From: Larix sibirica
Lineage: Eukaryota > Streptophyta > Pinopsida > Pinales > Pinaceae
NCBI GenBank assembly: GCA_004151065.3
Contig: NWUY0300014426.1
Span: forward strand, 53,011 to 87,025
Direction: 5' to 3'
DNA length: 34,015 bases
Part shown: positions 20,662 to 31,357 of the stretch, one piece after another
Layout of the letters: every line of letters begins with the position of its first letter
How positions within the stretch are numbered: the first letter of the stretch is position 1
Translations under genes and position numbers: made by a program
Notes under the pieces: model-generated
Told to the model about the DNA's origin: nothing
The model's input: only the letters and a program-made list of their open reading frames with translations
The model's database searches: none

Positions 20662-21690
20662 ACCACACATACCATCATTTTTCAGTCCCATCAAAAGACA
20701 CTGAAGGAATAGAGTCCAAGAGAGAAGGCTTCAACAAAGTTCTCATTTTGTATGGTTTATTTTCTTTATAATAATCAAAGAAACATGAGATAATCCTAGA
20801 ACAAACCATGAACACAATAGGATTTTTATCTTTAAAAAACATGTTGTTAAGTGTTTTCCAAACTTCCCGTGTAAGAAAAAGGGGGTAAGTCTTTGTATTT
20901 AACCTTCCTATGGTACCAATTGTACCAGTTGTCTTGGTAATTTGAGTTTTCCCATATATCATGAAAGCTAAGAGTTCTATTTAATTCCAACCAGACTGAT
21001 ATAAAAAACGAGCACTGAACAAAAATATGGGAGATAGATTCTATCCTAACTCTACACAAAACACATATACCAGATCCATTGAAACCCCTCTTGAGTAAAT
21101 TATCCCATGTCAAAAGTTTGTTTTCAAGACATAACCAAGTAAAACATTTATTTTTTAATGGAGCATGCCTTTTCCATCAAAATGAAGACCACCACTTTGG
21201 AGAAGTCTTTACCTAATCATCTAAAATGGCATCATAAGCCTTTTTAGCAGACATAATCCAATTAGCAGTTTTCCAATTCCATACATGCCTTTCCTCTTCC
21301 TCACTCAATCTACTGTCAGCGATGTTAAGGATCATAATATAGTTGTTCCATTCCATTGTATTGCCTTCATCCAGCTCCAGATCTCTAAACATAAGCCAAT
21401 AGGAAGAGGATTTATCTCTGTCAACAGGTATTCTAACCTAGGCAAGAACCTAGATATTTATATTGTGGAGTTCAGATGATGAGAACCTTGAAAGTTGACA
21501 ATTTCCTTCATCACCAATGAAGGGGTCTATTCCAATAAACACCTGAATGCCTCTCCCAATTTTCCAAGAGATCCATTCTCCCAATTTTGGATAATTCTTT
21601 ATGAATCCACACCAAATAATAGAGGCATTGGGAACAAATTTATTTGGATTCCTGATCCATTGAGAAATAGAGTTGAGTTTAATATATTTA
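20653..21690 (-). mobile_element. LINE C, 5' part: RT end, zf-RVT and RNase H N-terminal half (5'-truncated)
   Basis: Minus-strand order: AKYIKLNSISQWIR and EWISWKIGRGIQVFIGIDPF (about 21540-21680, the region behind RT), WNWKTANWIMSAKKAYD (about 21230-21290), then KCFTWLCLENKLLTWDNLL and GICVLCRVRIESISHIFVQC (about 21010-21150, zf-RVT with CX2C and HX4C). Last come SVSFDGTEK and, one base shifted, NDGMCGAGM (20653-20705, RNase H start with catalytic Asp). It continues at 13959 leftwards. Upstream of about 21690 the minus strand no longer reads as a LINE, so the copy is 5'-truncated there. Confidence 0.82.
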
Positions 21691-22106
21691 GCTTTGAGCC
21701 TGGGTTGGCAGGTGCGGGAGGAGTCTTCTTTGACTCTGAGGGAAACAAGCTGAAAGATTACACATGGGGAAATGGTAGGAGGTCTAACAATGGTGCAGAA
21801 TGGCTAGCCTTGATCAAAGGCTTGGAGCTTGCAAGAAATGAAGGACTTGAGGACCTACTAGTCTTCGGCAACTCTATGTTGGTCATCAGGGAAGCCAGAA
21901 ACTTGACAAAGAATCATAAGAGTCCTGTCACTACGACTCACCATCTCCTTAACAACATTGTCAAAGAATACAAAGCTATCAACTTTCTTCATCTTATGAG
22001 ATTCAACAACCAGCATGCAGATGCAATGGAAAATATTGGAGCTGGTCTTGATTGTGGAGTTTTGGTTTGCAATCAACAGGTTTTTGGGAACACCTGGGTC
22101 CCTTAG
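21690..22106 (+). pseudogene. RNase H-like domain fragment of another retroelement (fragment D)
   Basis: The frame reads PGLAGAGGVFFDSEGNKLKD, YTWGNGRRSNNGAEWLALIK (Glu kept), LLVFGNSMLVIREA and FLHLMRFNNQHADAMENIGA, ending at the stop at 22104-22106. This is an RNase H-like (RVT_3) fold, distinct in wording from the LINE E/C type. The first catalytic Asp with its FDGAS segment is missing because the fragment starts at its Gly-rich loop. The second Asp is Asn (AAC in place of GAC at 21867-21869). The open frame extends upstream to 21495, but that part is antisense to LINE C and is not part of the domain. Confidence 0.75.
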
Positions 22107-22328
22107 TTTTGCTTCTTTTTGGTTATGATGGAAAGACAAGAAATATCTTCTTGCATTTGGAAATGGCAATTCTCCCTGGTTAGGAGCAAATTCCCCACTA
22201 TCTTGCACCCTTCAAATTTGGGCCACTCCCTCAACAAAGCCTTCAGCACCAAAGGGTTCGCCTTCATTTTCTAAGACCTTCCTCGCGCCCCCTCAGCGGA
22301 TCAGAAGCTTCTCACATGTTTGAAACAC

Positions 22329-23138
22329 ATGGACACCATGCAGCGCTTAATTGCAGCTAATTATCGAGGCACTTCAGGATTAAATGCCGGATGGGAGAGC
22401 AATTTCCTCTCATGTGTGAACATTCTCTGTTGTGTGAACAAGAAAGGAGGTAGAAGCGTGAACATTCTCTGTTGCGTCGAGATGGGTGAAGCTTCCCCTG
22501 TATTGGGTCTCTCCTCGTTGCAATGCTTGCTCTGCAGGAATCAGATAGCGTCTCATGGGGGAATTGCGAACATTGCCCCCCTGAAGATTCCCTCCACAGA
22601 TGAAGTTTGCCAGGTCATGGCACACGATGGTTTGGAAAAGGTGCAACATACTCTGCAAGACCCCTGTAAGGCTGATTATTTAGGGTTGGGCAAAATCTTA
22701 CTCTCTTTCTCTGGTAGAAAGGACGGTGGAAATAGTGGCTCTGCATCGGGGTTCACTAGTCTCCTGGATGAGGTTCAAACATATATGAAAGATATGGAAG
22801 CCCAAATCCGCAAGCTCTATGGTGAAAACTTCGAATTAAAGTGGGCCATTTCTCACCTTTACTCTCTCATCCAAGCAACAAATGCGGAGGTTAGAAGCAA
22901 CAATAGTAAGATTACAGGTCAGGTTGCTAGCTTGGTAGAAACCCTTGTTAAAGGTTGCCCCTGTTCCATCAACTTGGATGCTAAAATTATTGCAGTTCAT
23001 AGCAGCGTCAGGGTTGTGGAAGCCAAGATTGATAGCATGAGAGCTGAAATCAGAAAAATCACCATGGAATTACAAGGAGGAGTGGGAGGCTCGACGGGAG
23101 GAAACAAAGGGACCAATGTGGAATCTATCCATCAGTAA
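22329..23138 (+). CDS. Uncharacterised 269-codon open frame, coiled-coil-like C-terminal half
   Basis: Open from the first ATG (22329; an in-frame TAA lies upstream near 22271) to TAA at 23136-23138. The N-terminal half is Cys-rich and holds an imperfect in-frame 42-bp duplication giving VNILCCV twice (22416-22475). The C-terminal half (from about residue 140) has heptad-like spacing, for example LLDEVQTYMKDMEAQIRKLY and RVVEAKIDSMRAEIRKITME, and ends Gly-rich (GGVGGSTGGNKG). No signal peptide or membrane segment is evident. I do not recognise the family. It lies between retroelement fragments, so it may be an accessory ORF of an element, or a host gene; intactness amid decayed neighbours argues for recent origin or constraint. 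Confidence 0.45.
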   Translation: MDTMQRLIAANYRGTSGLNAGWESNFLSCVNILCCVNKKGGRSVNILCCVEMGEASPVLGLSSLQCLLCRNQIASHGGIANIAPLKIPSTDEVCQVMAHDGLEKVQHTLQDPCKADYLGLGKILLSFSGRKDGGNSGSASGFTSLLDEVQTYMKDMEAQIRKLYGENFELKWAISHLYSLIQATNAEVRSNNSKITGQVASLVETLVKGCPCSINLDAKIIAVHSSVRVVEAKIDSMRAEIRKITMELQGGVGGSTGGNKGTNVESIHQ

Positions 23139-23881
23139 TTCGAGCTCTGCCACCAGCGTTAGCATTCTAGCTTTGGATACGAGTCTTTCTGGTTGTTTAG
23201 GATTAGTTTTGATTTGCTCTTTGATGTTTCAGAATTATAGGCTAGAAGTAAGTTGGGAACTGCATGTAGCAGCAGTAGTGTAGCTTCTCTAATTTTTGTC
23301 TACCTTTCAACAATGTCTTGCTTCTGCATTTTGCTTCTAGGACAATTTGTTAGGAGCTATAGTCTCCATAGAATAGGAAATTATCATGAACATTACAGAT
23401 TGGTAGAAGTCGAGCACGTAGTCATGGCATTTTGACTACCTAGGGAACAGTCTCTTCGCAGAATTTTGCAAACTCAGTTTCTTCTTTTTATATAAAAGCT
23501 TCTTACTCGTTTCTTACTTTAATGAATAGGCAAATTTACTAAGATTTTTATGCTTCTCAACATATTAGTTAGAATTTAAGGCTTTTATGCCAAATATCTC
23601 AACTTTTGATAGATAACACGTCTCTCCAGATAGTTGATTCTATTAATAAAAAACATTTATTTAAGGAAGGATATGGCCTTATGGTTTAAATAGGTCAACT
23701 ATCCTTTAGAGTTTGTATTGACTATCCTTTGAATTTGCATTAATGACAAGCTAATTATTGTCTGGAATTTATGTTCGAAGGCAAGTCAATTATTGATGAG
23801 GATGATGGTGATGATGGTTTTTAACATCCACTGAGACCAAATTTGGTCAGTTGGATCTTAAGAGAAAATACAATACGTAAA
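23139..23881. other. Non-coding stretch downstream of the coiled-coil frame
   Basis: T-rich sequence that could be a 3' untranslated region at first, then AT-rich intergenic sequence with a short GATGAT/GATGGT run near 23795-23820. The 60-codon frame at 23253-23435 shows no motif. Confidence 0.35.
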
Positions 23882-24133
23882 TTATTTGATTTGTTTTAAA
23901 AGATTATTCCTATGCTCAAAAAGCTTAAAGACGAGTGTCCCTAACTCACCATAGTTTTGAGGAGTTAGAATGTTAGAGAGGTCACTGTTGGAGCAAAGAT
24001 TATGGAAATGAGATCTAATGTGGCTGTAAGCAGGGCATTCTAAGAGAAAATGATTTTCATCTTCAACGACAAATCCTTTCGACCTAGAATGTTTTAAGGA
24101 TTGTCCAACACCCCTTTTCACTATAAAACTCAA
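23882..24133 (-). pseudogene. Retroelement scrap with a zinc-finger-like HFLLECP motif
   Basis: The minus-strand frame contains VVEDENHFLLECPAYSHIRS and LGTLVFKLFEHRNNLLKQIK, then stops. An E-DE-xHFLLxCPxYxxIR segment followed by a short helix-rich tail resembles the C-terminal zinc-binding end of some non-LTR retrotransposon polyproteins. The upstream CX2C that should pair with the His/Cys is not visible. It is a fragment at best. Confidence 0.4.
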
Positions 24134-24400
24134 ACAAATTATTGAGAGAGTCCATTTATCTTATATCAAACAAATTATTAAATGTATTTTCACCACATAT
24201 TTAAAAATATAACAAAATTTAAAAAACAAATAAAATTAAATTTAAACCTCACACTAATATTGACTATTGTTTAGATATTGTGCTTACTTTGTTATCTAAT
24301 ATTAATGCACTCAATGGTGCGAACGGATAAATAAAACTTAAAATTTTAAATTATTAAAATAAAAGCAAATTCCATTTGAATTACAAATACAAGCATCACA
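24134..24400. other. AT-rich intergenic stretch
   Basis: Very AT-rich sequence separating the retroelement remains from the GC-rich promoter of the MOR1-type gene. No gene or motif seen. Confidence 0.4.
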
Positions 24401-25158
24401 TCACATCACATTTTCTCTCCAAAATAATTACCGCCGAGGAAGGAGGACCCCAATAACAGTGAATAAGAAAGCAACATTACGGGCAGCACCCACCCCCTGC
24501 CCTCTGCCCGGCCCCTCACCTGATCGAACGTTGGAACCTCCAGGGCAGCCCCCCTCTCTCCACTTCGCCTGCTCCCGCCCGCGGGCAACGGGCAGTGGCC
24601 CGTGCATTGGCGCCAGGCAGACCGTCTTATTCAAACCCCGCTTCCACCTGTAATCGCCGGTATCACTTCCCGCCTATCACTCGCTTACTCTCCACGTGGC
24701 ACCTCTGAGCTCCCCACCGCCCACAGCCGGTGCCCAAGCCAAAAATCAAGGCAAAAATTTAAATCCTTATGTTCGAACAAACAAAATTTTGACATCCCTC
24801 CCATCCGATCCCACTGCGGCCTTTATCGGTCCATATTTTTAACCATTATTCTTAATTTTCTCTCGCTCTTCTTCTTCATATTCTTCTCGCAGAGAATAAA
24901 ATACAATCTGCGGAGCCATAGCAAGGACGAAGAAACCAGCCAGAGGAAGGGCGCTTAGGGTCTCTGTGAAAGAAAAACAAATTTCCCCAGATCGCCCTCT
25001 CAGGCGTTTTCCCCCGCGGTTCCATCGTTAAAAGTTAAGCGGTCTCTGCTACTCCATTTACAGCCCCGCCCGTTTTATTTTCAGTTCTCCGGCCCTGTAA
25101 CGAAGACAGAGGAGGAGGAGAAACCCTAGGGCCTTCGTGACAAGAACAGGAAATAAAA
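24401..25158 (+). promoter_or_regulatory. Promoter and 5' leader of the MOR1-type gene
   Basis: Base composition changes sharply from AT-rich to GC-rich here, as is common at plant promoters. A long pyrimidine patch (TTTTCTCTCGCTCTTCTTCT, 24856-24875) and further C/T runs precede the start codon. I see no clear TATA box. AAACCCTAG at 25121-25129 resembles a telo-box (AAACCCTAA), a motif often found near the start of genes expressed in dividing cells. The purine-rich leader GAGGAGGAGG lies just before it. The transcription start cannot be placed from sequence alone. Confidence 0.5.
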
Positions 25159-25318
25159 ATGTCCGAGGACGAGAAATTGCTCAAGGAGGCCAAGAAGCTG
25201 CCCTGGGAGGAGCGCCTCACGCACAAGAATTGGAAGGTCAGGAACGATGGAAATATCGATCTCGCGGCACTCTGCGACGGCATCACGGATCCCAAGGATC
25301 CACGTCTCAGAGAAATCG
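25159..25318 (+). CDS. MOR1: MOR1/GEM1-type microtubule-associated protein (XMAP215/TOG family), exon 1
   Basis: ATG at 25159 opens MSEDEKLLKEAKKLPWEERL, THKNWKVRNDGNIDLAAL and ITDPKDPRLREI. This closely matches the N-terminus of plant MOR1, the large TOG-domain protein (about 2,000 residues in Arabidopsis) that promotes polymerisation and organisation of cortical, spindle and phragmoplast microtubules by binding tubulin. Exon 1 ends after the first base of a Gly codon; the donor GT is at 25319. The split codon is completed by GT at the start of exon 2 (phase 1). The start is supported by homology and by being the first ATG of the frame. No coding neighbour is linked to it. Confidence 0.92.
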
Positions 25319-25410
25319 GTAGGGTTTTCATCTCTTTTCTCAATGTGTTCAGTGTTTTAAAATCTCCATTGCATGCTAAGGTTTCGCTAAAAGAAAAGTT
25401 CATCTCTGCT

Positions 25411-25735
25411 ACAAAAAATCAGCCGATGCTTAAAGTTTTACATCGAAAAATCGCACGGTGCTTAAAAGTTTACACCAAATATTTTGCCGGTGAAATGTTT
25501 ACAGTGAATTCAGCCGAATGTTTAAATTTAGCAAAAAATGATCTGATGCTTAAATCTTTACCAAAAAATCAACCAATGCTTTTAATTTTGCTCAAAAAAA
25601 TCATTCGCTGCCTAAAATTTACTAGAAACTTCATCCCTTATTGATTATTTACTTACATCATCCGTTGCTTTAATTCTTACTGAAAAATTCATTCCATGTA
25701 TTTCGCCGAGAAATTCATTTGATGCTCGAACGTTT
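25411..25735. repeat. Degenerate ~30-bp tandem repeat in intron 1 (about 11 units)
   Basis: Successive blocks of 28-32 bases share an A-run, a variable CC or GC step, GATGCTTAAA-like core and TTTTAC-like end. Examples start at 25411 (ACAAAAAATC...GATGCTTAAA), 25441, 25473, 25502, 25531 and 25562. Units differ at many positions, so the array is old. The first six or seven units lack stops in the exon 1 frame. Confidence 0.7.
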
Positions 25736-28680
25736 AGTTAAAATGCAATGCCGGTAACTCTGGCGAAAGTTGCGTGCTTGTTGGAAACCTTATAGTTACT
25801 GGCCCGCAGCGCCGACCTTTGTGAAAATACAGTGTTTGGAATTTTGTAATGGAGTGAGGTTTAAGTATTTTGCAGTCAAGTCGGGGTTGTTTTTGGGTAA
25901 TACTTTTTACGGATGGTTTCGAAGTTCTTTTATTGTGTTTCCGAAGTTCATAATTGTTGCAGGATGAAGGGTTTGTTTACGATTTCTTTAGGAAAATTAC
26001 CACATTGTTGCGCGCGAGTTTTGTTTTCCCCTGCGAAGTTGATGGAGTATGATGCTATGCACCCAGGTTCTATTCTTGCTGTAGGATGCTCCACTCGAAT
26101 AGTACAGTAAAAAAGGACAAGGGCATGTAAACGACCCTGACGATTTTGGTAGAATAAATGCCACCCGTACCTGGTATATAGATACCCCTCAGACTTGGCA
26201 TCCAAGCTGAAGGAAGTCTGTGTCTCAAAGCAACTTTCAAAAAAACCATGTTATGGCATCTTGGTGCATGCAAGGACATGATCTAAAGTCTTTGGAGGGT
26301 AGGATGGTCGGATGATGTTTTGAAATATATGGTGCATATTTTGTGACTTGTCTGAGTGAAAATGTTCTGGGTAAATGGATTTCATGAAGGGATTTTATGG
26401 GCGCATTGTGATAATCATGCTGGACCATGAAATGTTTCCTAGCTTTTACAACTGATATTGTCAATTAAACAGGTGAAGTGGTAATGGAACAGGGATCTGA
26501 TTGGTGATGTAGGCTGTGCCAGATGTTCTTGATTTAGTGGCATTTGTCAAAACAAAAGACTAGTTGAAGGTACATTATGTTCTGGTATTGCTACTGGCTA
26601 ACAATGTATGTTTGTGTGTTTATAAAAACATGATTGAACACCAGCTAAGAAAGAAGATACGTTCCTCAGGGGCACCCTGGCCATATCCTAATGTCGGACA
26701 CTTGGCATGTGTCCTAATTCTAAAACAGGACATGATACATCATCTAGATGTGTCCTGATGTGTTGGACACCAATCAGGCATGAAAAGATTAACAGTGGAG
26801 GGGAGGACTATTAACAGTGGTGAGCTGTGCGATTCTTCTATTTATGGTTCTAGTATCTACCTTATTTTGTATTTTCCATTGCCATTCCCCCCTATAATAT
26901 CAGTGACTCAATATCCTTACATTTTAATTTTGGTGAAATCAAATCATAGTAGCAAGATTCAAGTACGAATTTGAATAAGATTCGGATATGACACAGAAAA
27001 AATACGTAAGGTAAAAATCAAGTACGCCTAAAATATGGGAGTAGGCATCTTATAAATATAAAAACATACAATTTAAATTTTAAAATGATAAAATTATACA
27101 TAAATCATTCCAAATTTTAACATTTAAGTTTAAGTTGTTTAACTTGCTAAACAGTAAAACCATAAAAGTAAAATTTCAAATGACAAATTACATACAAAAA
27201 GGAAGTAAAAGTAAAACTTAAAATGAGAAACTACATAAAAAGGATGGTGAAATTAATACCAGGAAGCATACAAGGCTCATGTCTCATGCGAGCATACTAA
27301 AAAATAGAAATTAGAAACAGGATTTTCTTTGGTTTGATTCCAGCTTGCAACTTGCTGCCCATAAACGGAATTTGTTTTCATTCCACGTATATTCATAAAT
27401 ATTTCAAAGATTTTTTTAATGTTTTTTTTTAAATGAGTGTATTTATAAATAAACAAGTTGGCCATAGTTTTTACAAACTGTACCTTATCTGTATTATGCT
27501 GAATATTTACCATATTTTAAACATTGTGCTAATTTTTGTATATGAAGTGCCAATATGGCCAAATCTTGCTACTATGCGTCAAATGATGTAATGAGGAAAC
27601 CACAGTTTATGGTTATAACTTCTAAACTTCTATATCTAATTTCACGTGTGTTTGATCATCATTGATGTAATAACTAGTTGTATCAATGTTTTATAAATGT
27701 TTTTAATTTTAAAAAAAATGTATCATTATGTCCTTTGTATATATATACACTTGTGTCCATGTGTTCTTGTCCTGTGTTCTCTGGACATGTGATTTAACAT
27801 GCCAGGTGAAATCAGATAGTGGGCTATGACAATGCACTGCCTAAGATGAGCTTCACAGAACTTTAAAATGCATTGCCATCAGTGATCACTGACATGTGAC
27901 ATGTGACCAGTTACATAGTAACCTTGAGCAGTTACTTCCTTATGATAAAGACAAAGGGGCAAGAAACAGAGGAGAGTGCCTGTGTAATGCCACTGCTTGT
28001 AAATTATACATTAGGGGCATACAGTTTTGATTTGCTTTACCTGCAAATCAAAACTGAATGAAAAAAGACAAACTGAATGGTTACAGCTGTAAGTTAGTTA
28101 TAACAAAGTCAAACAGGCATAAAACCTAACAGTAGAAATTCTAGATAGAAGTGTAATACAAAGAACTACATAGCTGTATTATGCTATGATATATATATTT
28201 ATTAGGAGTATATGCTTACTTAATGAAAATTACTGTCTTTTAAATGAATTAAATTTCATAGGACTATTGTTCCAAGGCTCCCATCTCTGCAACATTGACA
28301 AACAGAAATGAATTCAATCGCACTCTCCCAGAAGAATGTTGACACTTTGCAGTGGTTAGAAGTGTGGCCTTACAACAGAAGTTCTTGCCTGTCAGAGAAG
28401 TACTTGTAAATCGCAAGTCAATCAGGGTTCTCAAATCATTCAACTCTGCTCCCCAAAAGTAGGTTTCATACAATCCTAATGATTTCATGGGAAAAAGTAA
28501 ACATTGTTTTTCTCATTGTTTTCAGAGCTAAATAAGTGTTTCTATGTTTTAATGAGCCTCATTTCCTATTCCTCAATGGATCTCATTAACCTTTATACCA
28601 CTAGACAGAATTTTCCTTCATTTTCCACAAGCTCAAAACTTTATTTGATTCCTTGCTAAACCTAATTGCTTATTTTTGAC

Positions 28681-28725
28681 ATACATACATACACACGTGC
28701 ACACACACATATCATATATACAAAG
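28681..28725. repeat. Simple-sequence CA/TA-rich run in intron 1
   Basis: Short ATAC and AC dinucleotide repeats (ATACATACATACACACGTGC and onwards) typical of an imperfect microsatellite. Confidence 0.7.
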
Positions 28726-29906
28726 GCAAGCACATTGTATATGGCTAAATTTTTTAATTTATATTTACTAGGAGTTAAATAATTTGAATAAGTAAAGAGA
28801 GTTTTGAACATGATATATGCAAAATAGTGAATATTTGTTACTTGTTTTCTCTATGGAATATTTTTATAAAGACTTTGACTCCATACCTCATTTAAATAAT
28901 AAACTGCTTAAAAATACTCCAGATTTCATGTCACTGCGGCTCTGTATGCATATATGCTGATTACATTTAATGAGACAGATGATTTTCTTCAATTGCAAGA
29001 AAACGTGGTGGAAATACCTTATGCAGGAAAGAGCACAATATTGACTTGAAATAAGATTGAAATATATATACAACGTAAAATAATTTAATTAATGTCCAAC
29101 AGATGACTGCAAATAGGTCAATGGGACTGCTAAGGGCAGCTCCTATAAAAATAATCTGATTTAAGATCTAAAATCTAATAGCTAGAGAACAGAATGCTGC
29201 TGGAAAAACTAAAGTGATTCATGAACTGCCGAGGCGACAAATGAAAATGCCCTAGAAGGATGCCTTGGAAGAGGGTACAACTTACAAGGGGAATGTAAGA
29301 AGCGTCAGTGCCTGCTGGACCTGTCAACTGAAGATGAGAAAACACTACATTCCTTCAGGGCATACATCTTTGTATATGTATCTCTGCTTTCATCTGAGAC
29401 TGAAGGACATAAGCTCAAGATAGAGGGTTGCACTGGAAGAATAGCTGACCCGCGTTGTTTCTTGCTGTCTCACGGGAGTGGTCCAATTCTTAGGAAGAAA
29501 AGATAACTGCCGGATGCATTCAATATTTTTCTATCCTTAATTAGTATGTACAAGAGATTTATCTTTTATTAGTACATACAGAGTCAATATTCATTAAAAT
29601 AAAGAAAAAGATGCTAATGCCTTGCCAATGCAATTTTGGACAATCTACAGAGCCCTCACAGGGGAAGGTAATGGTAAATTATTTATGCTGAATAACTAGC
29701 ACCAATGCCAGGACACAGACTCCAGAGTAGGTTAATATTTTCCTCGTCTCTAATGTTTATTTCCAACACTATAACATATTGATAAAATCTAAGCATTCTA
29801 ATAGGGTAACGAGTGCTTTCAGTTCTGAAGTATGTTCATTATGTGCCAATTTCTATAGCTGTGAAGATTTTACTAAGAGGGTAAACTAAAATTTCTCTAC
29901 TGTTGC

Positions 29907-29977
29907 ACATGGTATCAGTTTTAAATATGGACCAATTGTGTCATACATGGTATCAGTTTTTAATATGCACCAATTGT
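29907..29977. repeat. 38-bp tandem duplication in intron 1
   Basis: ACATGGTATCAGTTTT recurs after 38 bases (29907 and 29945), followed both times by AATATG, one variable base and CCAATTGT. Two units only, with few differences. Confidence 0.8.
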
Positions 29978-30568
29978 AGTTCTTTGAACTCATTGCCGAG
30001 GAGCACTAGTGTTTGTAAAGTCACCAGATGTTGGGTGTTTTAGATGTTATATCTCTCTAAGGTGTCTTTTAGAAAGAGATTTATGGAATCTGTTATCAGG
30101 AGAGGTGGTAATATAAATGAATTTGCCGGTATGACTATATGCTTTACATTCTTTGGGCAGAAATTTAAGAAAAAGATCTGCATATTTAATGGTGATGGCA
30201 GCTCTTTTTTTTAAGATGCAATATTGTGTAAAAGAGAACATATTGATTGTGCCATTGTAGCTGACTATCCTAGTAAATTTGTAATTGCTCTTTATTCGCT
30301 AAGTCCTTGTTTCGCCAAGTTGATCTGTCTATAGGGATGATGATGACATTCTGCCCATAATGACAACCAACATAATTTTGCTTAAAAATTCTCTTTTAAA
30401 TTTTTTAGACATGCACACCTAACATGATTTAGCAAGTTTTTGGATTATCAGCATTCATAGGTTTTTACTTGTGGAACTGAGGATGATGTTGGAGGGCATG
30501 GGTTCTATATTTTATGATATACTGCTCTGATCTGATTGGAAGGTGTGCATGTATTGATAATGCCTTAG

Positions 30569-30674
30569 GTTCATTTTTCAAGAAGGCAGTATCTGACTCG
30601 AATGCACCAGTCCAAGAGAAGGCATTGGATGCTTTGATTGCATATTTACGTGCAGCGGATGCAGATATTGGGAG
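30569..30674 (+). CDS. MOR1: MOR1-type gene, exon 2 (TOG1 domain)
   Basis: After acceptor AG at 30567-30568 the exon completes a Gly codon and reads SFFKKAVSDSNAPVQEKALD and ALIAYLRAADADIG. It ends with the first two bases of an Arg codon (phase 2) before donor GT at 30675. The wording APVQEKALDALIAYLRAADAD is the second HEAT-like helical repeat of the first TOG domain in plant MOR1 proteins, which contacts tubulin. Frame and phases fit exon 1 and exon 3 without adjustment. The frame also stays open on both sides by chance, but the conservation stops exactly at the splice sites. Confidence 0.92.
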
Positions 30675-31357
30675 GTATGTGTTCTTGCTCTGGTCTTCAT
30701 CACCCTTTTCCTTACTCTGCTTTGCCTGAAGTTTTACAAGATGTTGTCACAAGCTTTGCAGATTAACATGAATTTGGTATTTTGTTGTTTATAGTTGCGT
30801 GGGTGATAGTTAAAGTTGGTGGGTTTCCACAAGTGCATATTCAACTAATGTTATGTAATTGTGCCAAGGTTACATAAAAATGGGGGTTAATTTTATTGAG
30901 AAAAATTGCTTTCAAATACTTGTTTTATGTTTTTGAGATTGAAATATAATTTCAGATATGCTAACTTCTTGATTATTATCCTCTGTTCAAATACACTGTG
31001 ATAACATATGATTACCAGCACTTGAGCATGTAGTTGATGTACTTGAATGAGATGCTATAAGTTTGCTTAGTAATGTAATGCCAAAAATATGACTTTCATA
31101 AGTTTTCTGCAGTTCCTTGGATTGCAGCTTCTGCCTTTTTTTAAAAGCAATGTAGCAATTTCTTACCAAATATGTGTCATGTTGCATGCTATTCTTTGAA
31201 GTTTTGAGATTGATATATGTTTATGGTCATGGCATATATTATTTCAATGATGGAATTGGATGAGTCATTCAATCTGTAAATAAATGGAAGCTCTTCCATT
31301 TATTGAAAAAGGTGTTGCCTCTCACTGCTTGATTTGTGTTTAATCTTGGGAGTTCAG
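30675..31357 (+). other. Intron 2 of the MOR1-type gene (683 bp)
   Basis: Begins GTATGT at 30675 and ends CAG at 31355-31357. T-rich, no other feature seen. It splits an Arg codon (AG then G). Confidence 0.87.

Larger units (their letters stand above)
25319..30568 (+). other. Intron 1 of the MOR1-type gene (5,250 bp)
   Basis: Bounded by GT (25319) and AG (30567-30568), and joins exons in the correct phase. It holds a ~30-bp degenerate tandem repeat near its 5' end (25411-25735), AT-rich sequence, a CA/TA simple run (28681-28725) and a 38-bp tandem duplication (29907-29977). I see no other gene; short frames inside it carry no motifs. Such length is usual in large plant genomes. Confidence 0.85.

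Noticed and set aside
21495..21689. Extending the RNase H fragment upstream to the start of its open frame
   Set aside because: That part is antisense to readable LINE C sequence (EWISWKIGRG, AKYIKLNSISQWIR), so it is openness by chance.
21690..21700. Twin-priming inversion linking LINE C and fragment D
   Set aside because: Both pieces contain an RNase H domain, and of different types, so they cannot be two parts of one inverted insertion.
24406..24653. Overlapping frames in the GC-rich stretch before the MOR1 start
   Set aside because: High GC lowers stop frequency. The frames are Pro/Gly/Arg-rich on both strands with no motif, as expected of a promoter region.
25035..25403. 122-codon minus-strand frame over the MOR1 start
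   Set aside because: It is antisense to the leader and exon 1; the plus strand is conserved protein with correct splice phases.
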